A stretch of DNA of 64,000 nucleotides from Ahaetulla prasina (Eukaryota; Chordata; Lepidosauria; Squamata; Colubridae): positions 138,297,920 through 138,361,919 of the forward strand of contig NC_080540.1 in NCBI RefSeq assembly GCF_028640845.1. Direction: 5' to 3'. How positions within the stretch are numbered: the stretch's first letter is position 1; every line of letters starts with the position of its first letter. A program made the translations under genes and the position numbers. A model generated the notes under the pieces. That model searched no databases and was not told the origin of the DNA. It was given only the letters and a program-made list of their open reading frames with translations. This document shows positions 44,271 through 56,400 of the stretch, piece after piece.

Positions 44271-45150
44271 AGGGTCATTCTCATTACATTATATTCAATT
44301 TTGCTGTCCAGAACAAAGCCTCAAAAATGGAGCATCTATTTGTCTGGGCTAACAATATCAGTTTTGTCAGAGAGAATTGCTTTTGCTTTATTCCCCGTAT
44401 TGTATCAAACTAAGGATACTGCTCAGGAAAGGAGGAGCATTCAGAGGAAGGCCTGCCTAACAAAATTCAAACAGAAGATGCAGATTGCCTCCCGTCAACC
44501 ATTCTCTCTAAAATGAATTGAAGATCAGTTGCATCCTGTGCTGTTGTGCAAGACAATCTTAAGTAATAAGTAGCTACTTTAGCTAGACTGGCTATGGGCT
44601 TTCTTCTATCCGCACATAACCACAACATGAATACATCCTGCCAATATCTTTTTTCTTCTGGACTCCAGTGACAAAGTCTTCATCATTTCCCAGCCCATGC
44701 TTTAAGCCACTCTCAGAGATTTCAGCTTTAAAATAATATTTCTCCCGTTATTCACACATTGCAAAGAACATTCCCAAGATACGTATGTAGAATCTGTTCA
44801 GCTTTACTATCCATTTGTTGGGAGGGAAGTCAAGTGATTGGCAGTCAGTGGGAACAGAAGCAAGTTATGGATCAAGCAACGGTGATTTCATGCCGGTATA
44901 ATTTTCTGACAGCACAAGGACGGGTGGATAGCCCTTCAACTTGGCAGGAGAGAAAGATCGCCTATTGATGTTATTAGGAATTTTGGGTGCGTAATTGTTA
45001 CCGTCCCTTGTTTGTCTTGTATTCCTCTTTCATCTGGATTTCAAGAGAGAATTGAACCAAGTTTACTTTCTTGTTTTAGTGGAGAGCAGAGTAATACAGT
45101 GATACGCTTCAGGAAACCACACCCCCACCAACACCAGCAGGGCAAGCCAA
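44271..45150. other. Unassigned sequence
   Basis: Nothing recognisable. Confidence 0.3.
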
Positions 45151-46186
45151 TACAGGTAAGCCTTGACTTACAATCTTTCATTTAGTGACCATTCAAAGTT
45201 ACAACAGCATTGAAAAACTAATGACTTATGGCTGTTTTTCACACTTGACAACCGTTGCAGCATCTCCATGGCCATGTGATCAGAATTTGGACACTTGGCA
45301 ACTGGCTCATGTTTATGATGGTTGCAGTGTCCCAAGGTCATGTCTGTTGTTGTCCGCCAGCAGCCTGTGGAACTGGCAGCGGAGTCGAACAGTGAGGAGG
45401 CTGGGGGAGGACAAAGGTCAGTCCTGGAGTCAGGGGAAGGCCCGGATGAGGGCTCTGTGTCAGAGGCAGAGTTGGGGCCAGGGCCATCTGGGAGCAATGT
45501 GCAAACTCTGGAGTCAGACAGCAGAGGGTCAGACAGCAGAGAGGCAGAGGAACAGGAGGAGCCTGTTCCTAGTGCACGCATGCGAAGAGCTGCCAGAAGA
45601 CAAGAGCACCTAAAGCAAAACGGACGACTCGGGAGTAAGGCCAGGAGATGATTGGTCCCTCCCATAAGGCTTAAAAGAGCAGCAACGGCTCTTGGGTTCT
45701 TTGTAGTAAAGCAACATTGCTACAATAGTTTCTTGTTGGCGTCTCCTGTTTCTGAACTTCGTGGGGTTCTTGCCAAGAAAAGCCTTTGGCAGGGTGCCAA
45801 AGAAGAGAAAGGTTTGTGATTAGGCCGAAGGACTTTTTGTGAAGGACTTTGTTTTGGAATTAATTTGGTCTAAGCTGAGAATGAAGTAATTCTCAGCTGT
45901 TCTAATAAAATATGTTTGTTTAGGACTGATTGTGTCTGTCGTGGGCCTAGGTCACAACAATGTCATTACCTTTTGCCTCCTTCTGACAAGCAAAGTCAAC
46001 GGGGAAGCCCAATTCGCTTTATAACCGTCTTACCAACTTAACAATTTGCAGTGATTCACTTAACAACCGTGGCAAGAAATGTTAAAAAAAAAAATGGGGT
46101 GAAACTCACTCAACAACTGTCTCGCTTATCGATAGTTATTTTGAGCTTAATTGGGTTCACAAGTCGGACTTTAAGGATTACCTGTA
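45151..46186 (-). mobile_element. MITE, 'ACAGGTAGTCCTYGACTTAC' family, split by a solo LTR
   Basis: The left part (45151-45344) starts 'tacaggtaagccttgactta' and runs through 'gccatgtgatcagaatttgg'. The right part (45960-46186) resumes with 'ccttttgcctccttctgac' and ends 'ttaaggattacctgta'. Removing the LTR gives one continuous family copy, in the opposite orientation to its neighbours at 40166 and 41506. Confidence 0.85.
45345..45959 (+). mobile_element. Solo LTR (615 bp) with 5-bp target duplication
   Basis: Starts TGTTGTTGTCCGCC and ends GGTCACAACA. It is flanked by a perfect 5-bp duplication ATGTC at 45340-45344 and 45960-45964. Promoter-like 'ggcttaaaagagc' lies at about 45668, and an AATAAA polyadenylation signal at 45904-45909, about 50 bases before the end, in the correct order for an LTR. 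No gag or pol flanks it, so it arose by LTR-LTR recombination or is the sole remnant. A second copy in reverse is at 22376. Whether the parent was a Gypsy element or an endogenous retrovirus cannot be told from the LTR alone. Confidence 0.85.
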
Positions 46187-47239
46187 TGTATCAACAGGGA
46201 GGAGACTCTACACCCAACAGCACTAATGATGTTAGCTGCTCAGGTAACAATGGAATGACTGCGAGCAAACAGCCAAGCCAGAGAACGGCAAGGACTCCAC
46301 AGTTCAACCCTTGAGCTACAGATATACTCATCCATTAGAAGTGCTAACGCTCCATGAGAAAATATTCCCCCAGATCTCTGCTTCCTGCCCCAGGAGAAGC
46401 AGATAATGCTTTGCGAGAGGAAACCGGAGGAGTCTTGAGCCATAGAAAAGGCTTCTGTGGGAGTTCACTCAGCAGGGTTTGACTACAGATAAATCTTTAC
46501 GGCTCTCGTCTCCCAGAAGCATTAGGCATTAGGAGGCCTCCAGGCACCAAGCAACCTTCAAATAAGGGCCAAATGGACTTTGCGTATACTTTGGTTTTTA
46601 CTGATGTCAAGGCATCTCTGCAAGGTTTATAGCACTTTAGAGAAATTGCTGTCAGATCCAGGACAGAGACTTAGTCTTTTAGTTTTGTTTTTTAAATCAC
46701 ATTGTCCCCCCCCCGCCGCCCCTCAAATAATAGTGATTTAAGCTTTCCTATGCCCATGTCACCACTTGTATCTAACCGTAGCACATTTGTCCCTGGATCA
46801 CGGCAATGTTCCCACCCTTTCCTGGGATGCTTCCTTCATTTCACCCCCAGCCCATGAACAAAACTGACCTCCACTGTCCTTAACTGTGTACAGGGGTGTT
46901 AAAATAGCCGTGTCCTACTCTCTCAATACCATGCAAGGGCATTCTCAAAGTATGAAAAATCTCTTGGAGCTCACCATTCTTAATGCTGGAGATGCAATCA
47001 GGTGACCAGGAGCGGTAGGGATCAGAAAAGCACTTATTGGATTTTCAGACTGATGCAGGCCGAGAAATGAGTTTTTGAATTATTGAAGAAATCTAGTGGA
47101 TAAAGATACATGATTTGCTCCTCGGGGACGAGGGCGAAGAGTGCTAGTGAAACTGGACAAGAGAAAGTGGCTGAGGATTGTCTGCAGCAAGCCATGGTGA
47201 GATTAATTTGATGACACATGCACGATGTCATCGTACAAC
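46187..47239. other. Unassigned sequence
   Basis: Nothing recognisable beyond a C-rich run near 46705. Confidence 0.3.
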
Positions 47240-47511
47240 TACAGGTGGTCCTTGACTTACGACCACAACCGAGCGCAAAATTTATGTTGCTAAGTGAGAC
47301 ATTTGTTAATGTCTCACTTTGCCCCATTTTACGCCCCTTTCTTGCCACGGTGGTTTAAGGGAATTTCAGTTGCCAAGTGCTGAATTTTGATCATGTGATC
47401 ATAGGGACGCTACAACGGTTGTGTGAAAAACAGTCGTATCAGTTTTTTCAGTGCTGTTGTAACTTTGAACAGTCACTAAACACACTGTTGTAAATGGAGA
47501 ACTACCTGCAT
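47240..47511 (+). mobile_element. MITE, 'ACAGGTAGTCCTYGACTTAC' family, internally deleted
   Basis: Begins 'acaggtggtccttgacttac' and ends 'ggagaactacctgca'. It is about 120 bp shorter than the full-length copy; the middle section around the 'tgacaagcaaagtcaa' region is missing. Confidence 0.8.
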
Positions 47512-47906
47512 AGCCCTTAAGTATTTGTGTGTAGACCCAGGTCAGGCACATCTTCCTATTCGCTTCCTCCCACCCATCAGTTGTCCACTCAGGAGTCTTC
47601 ATAGCAGAAACTCTGGTGGAGATACAAAGCTAAAGAAGATTCAGCCAAGACGAAGGCCCGGAGTGAATTAAAATCTAAGTGAAGCTCTGTATTATCAGGT
47701 AACCAGTGAGCAATCCTTTGAGCTGAAGTTCAGCGAGCTACTCTTGGAAGTCAAAAGATTCCTTCTCCTTGATTTATTTCTTCAGGGCATATAACAAGTA
47801 TTCAAAGGACTGGCTCTTATTTCCCTGAACAGTTGCTTTTGGCTGAAATACACACATGGAAATTAGCTCTTGTGAAATAAAACGATCCTGCCATAGTGGA
47901 AATGAG
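47512..47906. other. Unassigned sequence left of the duplication
   Basis: Single-copy in this window; it ends where the 4-kb direct repeat begins. Confidence 0.35.
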
Positions 47907-50900
47907 CTTGTAGATGTGAAAAACATATATGTTAGCTGCATACAGAATAGCCGCCTCACTTTTTAAAAAAAGTTATCCATCACTCTTTGTGGATCATTGT
48001 CCACTTTATCAGCAGCTTTCTTGACTGAAAAATTTAGTGGGACCCCTGCCATTTAGGCCTCTCCACACTGTGGGTCAGTTAAATCAGCTGGCTGGGGAAT
48101 TCTGGAAGTTGAAGTCCACGCATCTTAAGGCTGGCAAGATTGAGAAACACTGTTATAGATCAACATGTTTAGGAACACCCCATATTCTGAAACATTGCTG
48201 TAAAACTGACAGCCCTATTTTCCTCTGGCAAACGTTGAAAAGTATGTAAAGAAAATGATCAGGCTGTTGCTAGGTGAACCTATTCTTTCCTAAATACTCC
48301 CAATATAGTATAGACACTTCAGAACGTGTACTGTGTTTCCCCCAAAATAAGAGCCTGTTTTATATTTTTTTGAACCCCGAAATAAGCGCTTGGCCTTATT
48401 TTCACGGAAGTCTTATTATTTTGGGGCGCGTGGAGCAAGACAGTCTTACCTGATTTCCAGCTCTGTCTCCCTAACCTTAACCAGAGGAAATGGCGGGGAC
48501 CAGATGCGCATGCATTTAAATATTTTCAGGGAGGGCTTATTTTCAAGGGGCAGCTTATTTTAGCGCATGTGCTCAAAAGCCTAATTGGGCTTATTATCCG
48601 GGGAGGTCTTATTTTTGGGGAAACACGGTATTTTCTGTTGCTTCCCAGCTCCCTAAAATAACGCTACAAGAGGCTCAAGACCCAGCCTTGAAATACACTG
48701 AGGCTTGCCGTACACAGAGCTCTGGTGAACATAGCTAATAGCGGTAGCAGTTTCTTCCTGAGAGCTGCCTTTTTTGCTCAACGTACAAACATACAGACTG
48801 TCTCTCCTTTGCTCTGAACTCGACTCATTTCTGCACATTTTAAACTTGGCCCCCAGCCTTTGGCTTGTTGAGATGGCCGGCAACAGTTGCTATAGTCCCA
48901 CACCTGGAAAAGTGACTTTTACTCCTCAAGCTTATGATGATGGATAGGATTGCTGGGTCAGAAGTGGAGACCCGCCTTGCCAATTTTAAAAGCTCAGGGC
49001 AGCAAGACAATTCACAGTGGGAAACTTTCTCTCCCTTCAGATGTGAATGTTCCTTACATTTGCAGAATTCTCTGTCAAGTGTCTTGAGGCAAGGCGAGAG
49101 AGAGCGCTGCTTGTTTTATTTTTTATTTTTTTCCCCTTTCCTTGCAGCAAGAGAAACAGACAAATGGGCCATTCAGACAGCGGGTGTCACTCTTCCTGTC
49201 CAGCTACAGCCGGACTCTGGAACAGTTGATACAATTCTCAGAAACACAGAGGAGTTTGAAAGGCTGAATGCAGACGAAGACATTCCATAACAATGAGACC
49301 ACAATGCTTGGCCTCCTGCTGAAAAAGAGAGCCCATGTTGAACCGGATCTACTATTTTTGTTCATTCCAGGCTTCTGCTCTCCAGCCGGGTCAGGCCAGC
49401 CGGTTCCAGGCGGACGGAGACACCCATCCTCTTGGCCTGCTTCTGGCAAGAGGAGAATCGAAAACTATTCATGGTCTCTTCAGCATCACGAAGCCCTTCC
49501 AGATAGCAGCTGCATTGGCCTTCCAGTCTTGAATTACAACTTGCCACCTAACCGGAGTTTGAAGGTTCTTGATCTTGATTTGTGGGCAAAGCCTGATGGG
49601 ATGTTGGCTGGTCTATTCAAGCCCATCCACAAGTCACTCCACAATTATGTCTGAATGTCGACACCCTATAGGATTGAGTATTGGAATGGAGTTCGCCAAC
49701 TGCAAAAAAAAAAGTACAAGGAGGGTATTTTTCTCTTCAGTAGCTTCAATGAATTGTTCACAATATTTGCCAAAAAGCAAGACAACCAGGATAGCATTGA
49801 AAATGGCTTTTCTTTCTCTCTCCCTCCCCCACATTTAATCCATTAAGCTAGCTAAGGTGTAATCATCAACCAGGTGCACCCCAAAATAGTAACAGGCTGC
49901 GCTTGTATTGGAAAACCTACCTGCTAAAATGAACAAAATTAGCCGTTGAGTGAGAAATGAGTCTTGTGATATTTCTGCCGTGGGAAGGGATTGTTCCAAG
50001 AGTGAGGGCTACACACCTCTATTTTTCCCCACACATAGGCACGATACAGAGGACCCTGCTATCCCCACCCCACTTTTAATGTATTCGCTTCTCTGGGCCC
50101 ACACAGAATATGCTGGCCATATATTTCGATCCTGCAAAATAGGCTGGGAGATCATGAACTCATCTTACACCCCACTAATAATGGTATGAACATGCCTCTG
50201 TAGTTAATTTTAAAAAAAAAACACCATGTCTTCAGGACAATGCCTTTATCTTACTCCCAAGACATAGCTGAAGCAATTTGGGGTGTTCCAGTTTTAAGCT
50301 AGCACTTTTCCTCTCTTCCTGACTCAGTTTTGTGGATAGGATCAAGGACTCTTGTCGGATGATGTCATGAGATTCATGATTCATGATCCAGCTCTTACTG
50401 GCTACCCTAGGTTGCTGCAGGAATGCCTTGTAAATGCCCTTTTTAAGCCTGAGATGCAACAGAGAGGTCTAGGATGTTTAGGTGTCGCAACAGAGACCAA
50501 GCCCCTGGCTTTTGCAGTGGTATATTCCTATGCTTATTGGCCCTTTCTAAGCGCTTGTCAGGTCCTTCTCAGATTAAATGTTCTTTTGGAACAACATTAG
50601 ACCTGTCTTTTGAAAAGAATACTAGTGCTTTTTAAGGGAATGCTAGTCTTGTGCTACACAGAAGGTCAATTTCATCCAGAAAACATTCGCTTCGTTTTGA
50701 CATCTATGAATTGCTATTTCAAAACTCGTGAAACTGGTATCCTTAGGAGAGGCATCATTTTGCTTACTCTATTATGGCTTTGGTGGCACTAGGCAGCAAG
50801 GAGATGGTAATTATTAAGCACATGCCAACGCCTATGGCTCCTTCTGGGTGCTGTCAGTCATAAAGAAAGCAGTTGGATACCATGATGACAACTGTTGCTA

Positions 50901-51920
50901 TTACTTATGGGCCAATCATTAGTCTGGAACTCATCTCTCGCATAAGTGTGTTCTCCAGGGCTGTCCATCACTTGCTTTAGGATGTTTCAGATCTCAAAGT
51001 CAGAACTGAATTCCTTGGGCACTTGATATAAGCACCACCTTGCAGCACAAGTATGGATCAAGGCTCACTGACTCACCCTATTGGTACTCCTTCCATCTTC
51101 ATAAAAAGGTTTTGGGCCATTGCATCTTTTTTTTCAACATGAACCAGTCATCCACCAAGTGCTGACAATGAAGCACATGGAAAGAGGCTGAGACAATTGC
51201 ACTGATGGAAATCTGAAGAAAGGCAGAGGTTTGGCAGGAGCTAATGCAACATAACGTTTGGGGTTTTGTTCGTTTTTTTAAATGCAGAAAAACTATGTGG
51301 ACATAGGTACTATTGTTTAGCAATGGAGTGACAGACAAAAACAAGGAAACTGCAATTGGAAAAGTGTTTGGGGGACCCACAATGCAAAATCTGGAAAAGT
51401 CCCAGTAGTGTACCTATGCTAACTCCAGTTACCTCACATTCTAAAATGGGATGCAAGCATGTCACCTAAACATGTGCCGTGTAGCATCCTTTTGAACATA
51501 CAGTTAAAAGGAACACTGGTATCTCATAGCCAAATGGCCTGGGCTGCCCTGGCCAGTGGCGGAATTTAGAGCCATGTGAATCTGATATGGGTGTTCTGGT
51601 TGCTTTGTTGCTTCTGTGTCATCAGTGCAAGAGGCATTTGGGGATCCTACAGTGTGAGTGTGTCGGTAGGTGCTTTAGGGAGATTTGGTCCAGGGAAAGT
51701 TGTCTATTTAATTAATACAGTAATATAGCAGAGAGAGCTGTTGGATGATTAAAGACAACGTGGCGCTGCCTCACTGCAAGACTGCCACTGGCTAAGGAGA
51801 ATGCTGTGCGGATAATAGTCTCATATGCTGAGATACACAACATGTGAGAAAGCAAGAGGCAGCGTCTGATTCTGAGTGCAGAGACTGTGGCATCTACAAG
51901 ACTCTATACATAGGGAATAC
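47907..51920. repeat. Large direct duplication, copy 1 (~4.0 kb)
   Basis: The sequence from 'cttgtagatgtgaaaaac' to 'catagggaatac' recurs at 53440-57448 in the same orientation, with scattered substitutions and a few small indels (roughly 1% by eye). Examples are 'caatatagtatagacac' here against 'caatatagacac', and 'gaaaaagagag' here against 'gaaaagagag'. No known gene is recognised inside. It carries a hairpin-MITE fragment (48046-48150), a CGTGTTTCCCC-type MITE (48329-48630) and sequence I cannot assign. Open frames in both copies are preserved because the copies are nearly identical, which does not show selection. Confidence 0.95.
48329..48630. mobile_element. MITE with 'TACYGTGTTTCCCC' ends, in duplication copy 1
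   Basis: The left end 'tactgtgtttcccccaaaat' and the right end 'tttttggggaaacacggta' are inverted. Interior words are 'ccttattttcacggaag' and 'gggcttattttcaagggg'. About 300 bp, non-coding. Confidence 0.85.
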
Positions 51921-52121
51921 TGTTAGGTTTGCGAGTAAGGAGTTCGAGGCTGGATTCGTGACAACAGCTCTTTTTATTTAGAGTGAGACTTCAGCAAGAG
52001 ATGCAGGCAGGATGCTCACCTTATATACACACCTGGGTCAGTTGGTCACCAATAGGATTCAAATGTTTTTCCCGCTGGAATTTCCCGCTGGGATTTCCCA
52101 CCAATGGGATCATACACAACA
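51921..52121 (-). mobile_element. Ty3/Gypsy LTR (201 bp), antisense
   Basis: Read on the minus strand it starts TGTTGTGTATGATCCC and ends CGCAAACCTAACA, with TG...CA termini. Its outer end at 51921 abuts duplication copy 1 exactly. The inner end at 52121 adjoins a purine tract on the minus strand (52122-52132), so this is the 3' LTR of the element. Confidence 0.8.
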
Positions 52122-52132
52122 CTCCTCCCCCC
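52122..52132 (-). other. Polypurine tract of the Gypsy element
   Basis: On the minus strand, GGGGGGGAGGAG lies immediately before the LTR start TGTTG. This is the expected position of the primer for plus-strand DNA synthesis in LTR retroelements. Confidence 0.7.
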
Positions 52133-52162
52133 CTGAATTTCACTTCACCCAGGTTTGCAAGT

Positions 52163-53439
52163 TTAGCAATTGTAATAATATTCATAATAGTCTCGTAGAT
52201 AATTCGGGCGTTCCCTGTTTCTACTTGACCTACGCAGTTCAGGTTTGGTGGGAGAAACCTGCTCAGCTGTGGCGGGGGACACATGCTGGTTGGAGGTGCC
52301 CTCCCCACTTCCCAGCTCTTCCATTGATTCGGAGGTGTTTCCTGTGCCTCCCCTCTTTTCCAATGGGTCTCTATTTTGTGGATTGTTTGTGGTTGTTTCT
52401 TCAAATCCTGGTGGAATAATCGCTGTTGGGTTGGTGATGGGGTCAGGTGAGTCATCCAGTCCTCTTAGGTTTGAGTCAACTGTTGGAGGAATTAGGTGAT
52501 AGTTAGGGCTGGAGTTGTTTTCTGTTCGTTTACGGAGTTGATCGATATGTCTCCGTTCCAGTTTTCCATTCCCCAAGTCTACTTTATAAGATTTGGGACC
52601 GGTTCTTTCTACTATGTAACGGCTAGCCATGCTGGACCCTCTGAGTAATTCCTTGCGAATACCGAGTTCCCTATTTGAATTCTCTAATTCCTCTCCTCCC
52701 CTTGGTAATTATCTGGAGAGTAGTTTGGGGTTTAGCCGGTCAAGCGTACACCGAAGTTTGCGCCCCATGAGGAGTTCGGCTGGGCTGAGGCCTGTGGCCG
52801 GGCAAGGTGTAACATGCTGTGAAGTCAAGAAAATGTCAATGCGCTCCTGCCAGTCCCCTGGCCCCAATCGTGCTAGTGCTTCCTTTGTGGATCTCACAAA
52901 TCTTTCAGCCAAACCATTTGTCGAAGGTTTGTGAGGAGCAGAGAGTGCGTGTCGGATTCCCAAACCCGCCAAATAACTTTCAAATTGTAGGGCTGTAAAT
53001 TGGGGACCATTGTCAGATACTAGGGTGTCGGGAAGCCCATGTGTTGAGAATAGTCTCCGAAGAATTCGGATGACAGCTTCCGATGTTGTAGATTTCGTTA
53101 GGAATACCTCTAACCACTTCGAATATGCATCAACAATTATCAAAAATGTTTGGCCATGAAAAGGGCCGGCAAAGTCAATGTGGATCCGGGACCAGGGATT
53201 TCGTGGTCGTTCCCATTCCCTGACTGGGGCGGATGGAGGGGCAGGTCTGGACTCCTGGCATGGGGAGCACTGTGCAATCCATTTTTCTATGTCCTTGTCA
53301 AGTTGTGGCCACCAGACGTAACTCCTGGCGAGGCCTTTCATCCGCACTATGCCAGGATGACTCTCGTGCAACATCTCTAGAACCCTGGATCTTAATGCTC
53401 GTGGCACCACAACCCTGTCTCCCCACAATAAACAACCCC
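52163..53439 (-). pseudogene. Ty3/Gypsy pol fragment: integrase, broken
   Basis: The minus-strand frame at 52709-53428 gives 239 residues of integrase. A zinc-binding HHCC region comes first ('LHESHPGIVRMKGLARSYVW' then 'CSPCQ'). The DDE core follows, with Asp in 'HIDFAGPF', Asp in 'VSDNGPQFT' and Glu in 'NGLAERFVRS', so all three catalytic residues are present. A stop at about 52706-52708 ends this frame. A second frame at 52163-52630 resumes with 'IVERTGPKSYKVDLGNG', the GPY/F C-terminal module, and ends in a Tyr-rich tail. Upstream pol is missing, because the element is cut at 53439/53440 where duplication copy 2 begins. It is therefore a 3' fragment. Integrase would join retroelement DNA to the genome; this one is inactive. 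Confidence 0.9.
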
Positions 53440-56400
53440 CTTGTAGATGTGAAAAACATATATGTTAGCTGCATACAGAATAGCCGCCTCACTTTTTAAA
53501 AAAAGTTATCCATCACTCTTTGTGGATCATTGTCCACTTTATCAGCAGCTTTCTTGACTGAAAAATTTAGTGGGACCCCTGCCATTTAGGCCTCTCCACA
53601 CTGTGGGTCAGTTAAATCAGCTGGCTGGGGAATTCTGGAAGTTGAAGTCCACGCATCTTAAGGCTGGCAAGATTGAGAAACACTGTTATAGATCAACATG
53701 TTTAGGAACACCCCATATTCTGAAACATTGCTGTAAAGCTGACAGCCCTATTTTCCTCTGGCAAACGTTGAAAAGTATGTAAAGAAAATGATCAGGCTGT
53801 TGCTAGGTGAACCTATTCTTTCCTAAATACTCCCAATATAGACACTTCAGAACGTGTACTGTGTTTCCCCCAAAATAAGAGCCTGTTTTATATTTTTTTG
53901 AACCCCAAAATAAGGGCTTGGCCTTATTTTCACGGAAGTCTTATTATTTTGGGGCGCGTGGAGCAAGACAGTCTTACCTGATTTCCAGCTCTGTCTCCCT
54001 AACCTTAACCAGAGGAAATGGCAGGGACCAGATGCGCATGCATTTAAATATTTTCAGGGTGGGCTTATTTTCAAGGGGCAGCTTATTTTAGCGCATGTGC
54101 TCAAAAGCCCGATTGGGCTTATTATCCGGGGAGGTCTTATTTTGGGGGAAACACGGTATTTTCTGTTGCTTCCCAGCTCCCTAAAATAACGCTACAAGAG
54201 GCTCAAGACCCAGCCTTGAAATACACTGAGGCTTGCCGTACACAGAGCTCTGGCGAACATAGCTAATAGCGGTAGCAGTTTCTTCCTGAGAGCTGCCTTT
54301 TTTGCTCAACGTACAAACATACAGACTGTCTCTCCTTTGCTCTGAACTCGACTCATTTCTGCACATTTTAAACTTGGCCCCCAGCCTTTGGCTTGTTGAG
54401 ATGGCCGGCAACAGTTGCTATAGTCCCACACCTGGAAAAGTGACTTTTACTCCTCAAGCTTATGATGATGGATAGGATTGCTGGGTCAGAAGTGGAGACC
54501 CGCCTTGCCAATTTTAAAAGCTCAGGGCAGCAAGACAATTCACAGTGGGAAACTTTCTCTCCCTTCAGATGTGAATGTTCCTTACATTTGCAGAATTCTC
54601 TGTCAAGTGTCTTGAGGCAAGGCGAGAGAGAGCGCTGCTTGTTTTATTTTTTATTTTTTTCCCCCTTTCCTTGCAGCAAGAGAAACAGACAAATGGGCCA
54701 TTCAGACAGCGGGTGTCACTCTTCCTGTCCAGCTACAGCCGGACTCTGGAACAGTTGATACAATTCTCAGAAACACAGAGGAGTTTGAAAGGCTGAATGC
54801 AGACGAAGACATTCCATAACAATGAGACCACAATGCTTGGCCTCCTGCTGAAAAGAGAGCCCATGTTGAACCGGATCTACTATTTTGTTCATTCCAGGCT
54901 TCTGCTCTCCAGCCAGGTCAGGCCAGCCGGTTCAAGCGGACGGAGACACCCATCCTCTTGGCCTGCTTCTGGCAAGAGGAGAATCGAAAACTATTCATGG
55001 TCTCTTCAGCATCACGAAGCCCTTCCAGATAGCAGCTGCATTGGCCTTCCAGTCTTGAATTACAACTTGCCACCTAACCGGAGTTTGAAGGTTCTTGATC
55101 TTGATTTGTGGGCAAAGCCTGATGGGATGTTGGCTGGTCTATTCAAGCCCATCCACAAGTCACTCCACAATTATGTCTGAATGTCGACACCCTATAGGAT
55201 TGAGTATTGGAATGGAGTTCGCCAACTCCAAAAAAAAAAGTACAAGGAGGGTATTTTTCTCTTCAGTAGCTTCAGTGAATTGTTCACAATATTTGCCAAA
55301 AAGCAAGACAACCAGGATAGCATTGAAAATGGCTTTTCTTTCTCTCTGCCTCCCCCACATTTAATCCATTAAGCTAGCTAAGGTGTAATCATCAACCAGG
55401 TGCACCCCAAAATAGTAACAGGCTGCGCTTGTATTGGAAAACCTACCTGCTAAAATGAACAAAATTAGCCGTTGAGTGAGAAATGAGTCTTGTGATATTT
55501 CTGCTGTGGGAAGGGATTGTTCCAAGAGTGAGGGCTACACACCTCTATTTTTCCCCACACATAGGCACGACACAGAGGACCCTGCTATCCCCACCCCACT
55601 TTTAATGTATTCGCTTCTCTGGGCCCACAGAGAATATGCTGGCCATATATTTCGATCCTGCAAAATAGGCTGGGAGATCATGAACTCATCTTACACCCCA
55701 CTAATAATGGTATGAACATGCCTCTGTAGTTAATTAAAAAAAAAACACCATGTCTTCAGGACAATGCCTTTATCTTACTCCCAAGACATAGCTGAAGTAA
55801 TTTGGGGTGTTCCAGTTTTAAGCTAGCACTTTTCCTCTCTTCCTGACTCAGTTTTGTGGATAGGATCAAGGACTCTTGTCGGATGATGTCATGAGATTCA
55901 TGACTCATGATCCAGCTCTTACTGGCTACCCTAGGTTGCTGCAGGAATGCCTCGTAAATGCCCTTTTTAAGCCTGAGATGCAACAGAGAGGTCTAGGATG
56001 TTTAGGTGTCGCAACAGAGACCAAGCCCCTGGCTTTTGCAGTGGTATATTCCTATGCTTATTGGCCCTTTCTAAGCGCTTGTCAGGTCCTTCTCAGATTA
56101 AATGTTCTTTTGGAACAACATTAGACCTGTCTTTTGAAAAGAATACTAGTGCTTTTTAAGGGAATGCTAGTCTTGTGCTACACAGAAGGTCAATTTCATC
56201 CAGAAAACATTCGCTTCGTTTTGACATCTATGAATTGCTATTTCAAAACTCGTGAAACTGGTATCCTTAGGAGAGGCATCATTTTGCTTACTCTATTATG
56301 GCTTTGGTGGCACTAGGCAGCAAGGAGATGGTAATTATTAAGCGCATGCCAACGCCTATGGCTCCTTCTGGGTGCTGTCAGTCATAAAGAAAGCAGTTGG

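Noticed and set aside
45185..45665. Frames of 109-165 residues on both strands at 45.2-45.7 kb
   Set aside because: They lie inside a solo LTR and the flanking MITE. LTRs of this kind are non-coding, and the frames overlap on both strands.
49268..50600. Frames preserved in both duplication copies (e.g. 50352-50600 and 55876-56124)
   Set aside because: Preservation follows from the ~99% identity of the duplicates and does not indicate selection. No known domain is seen.
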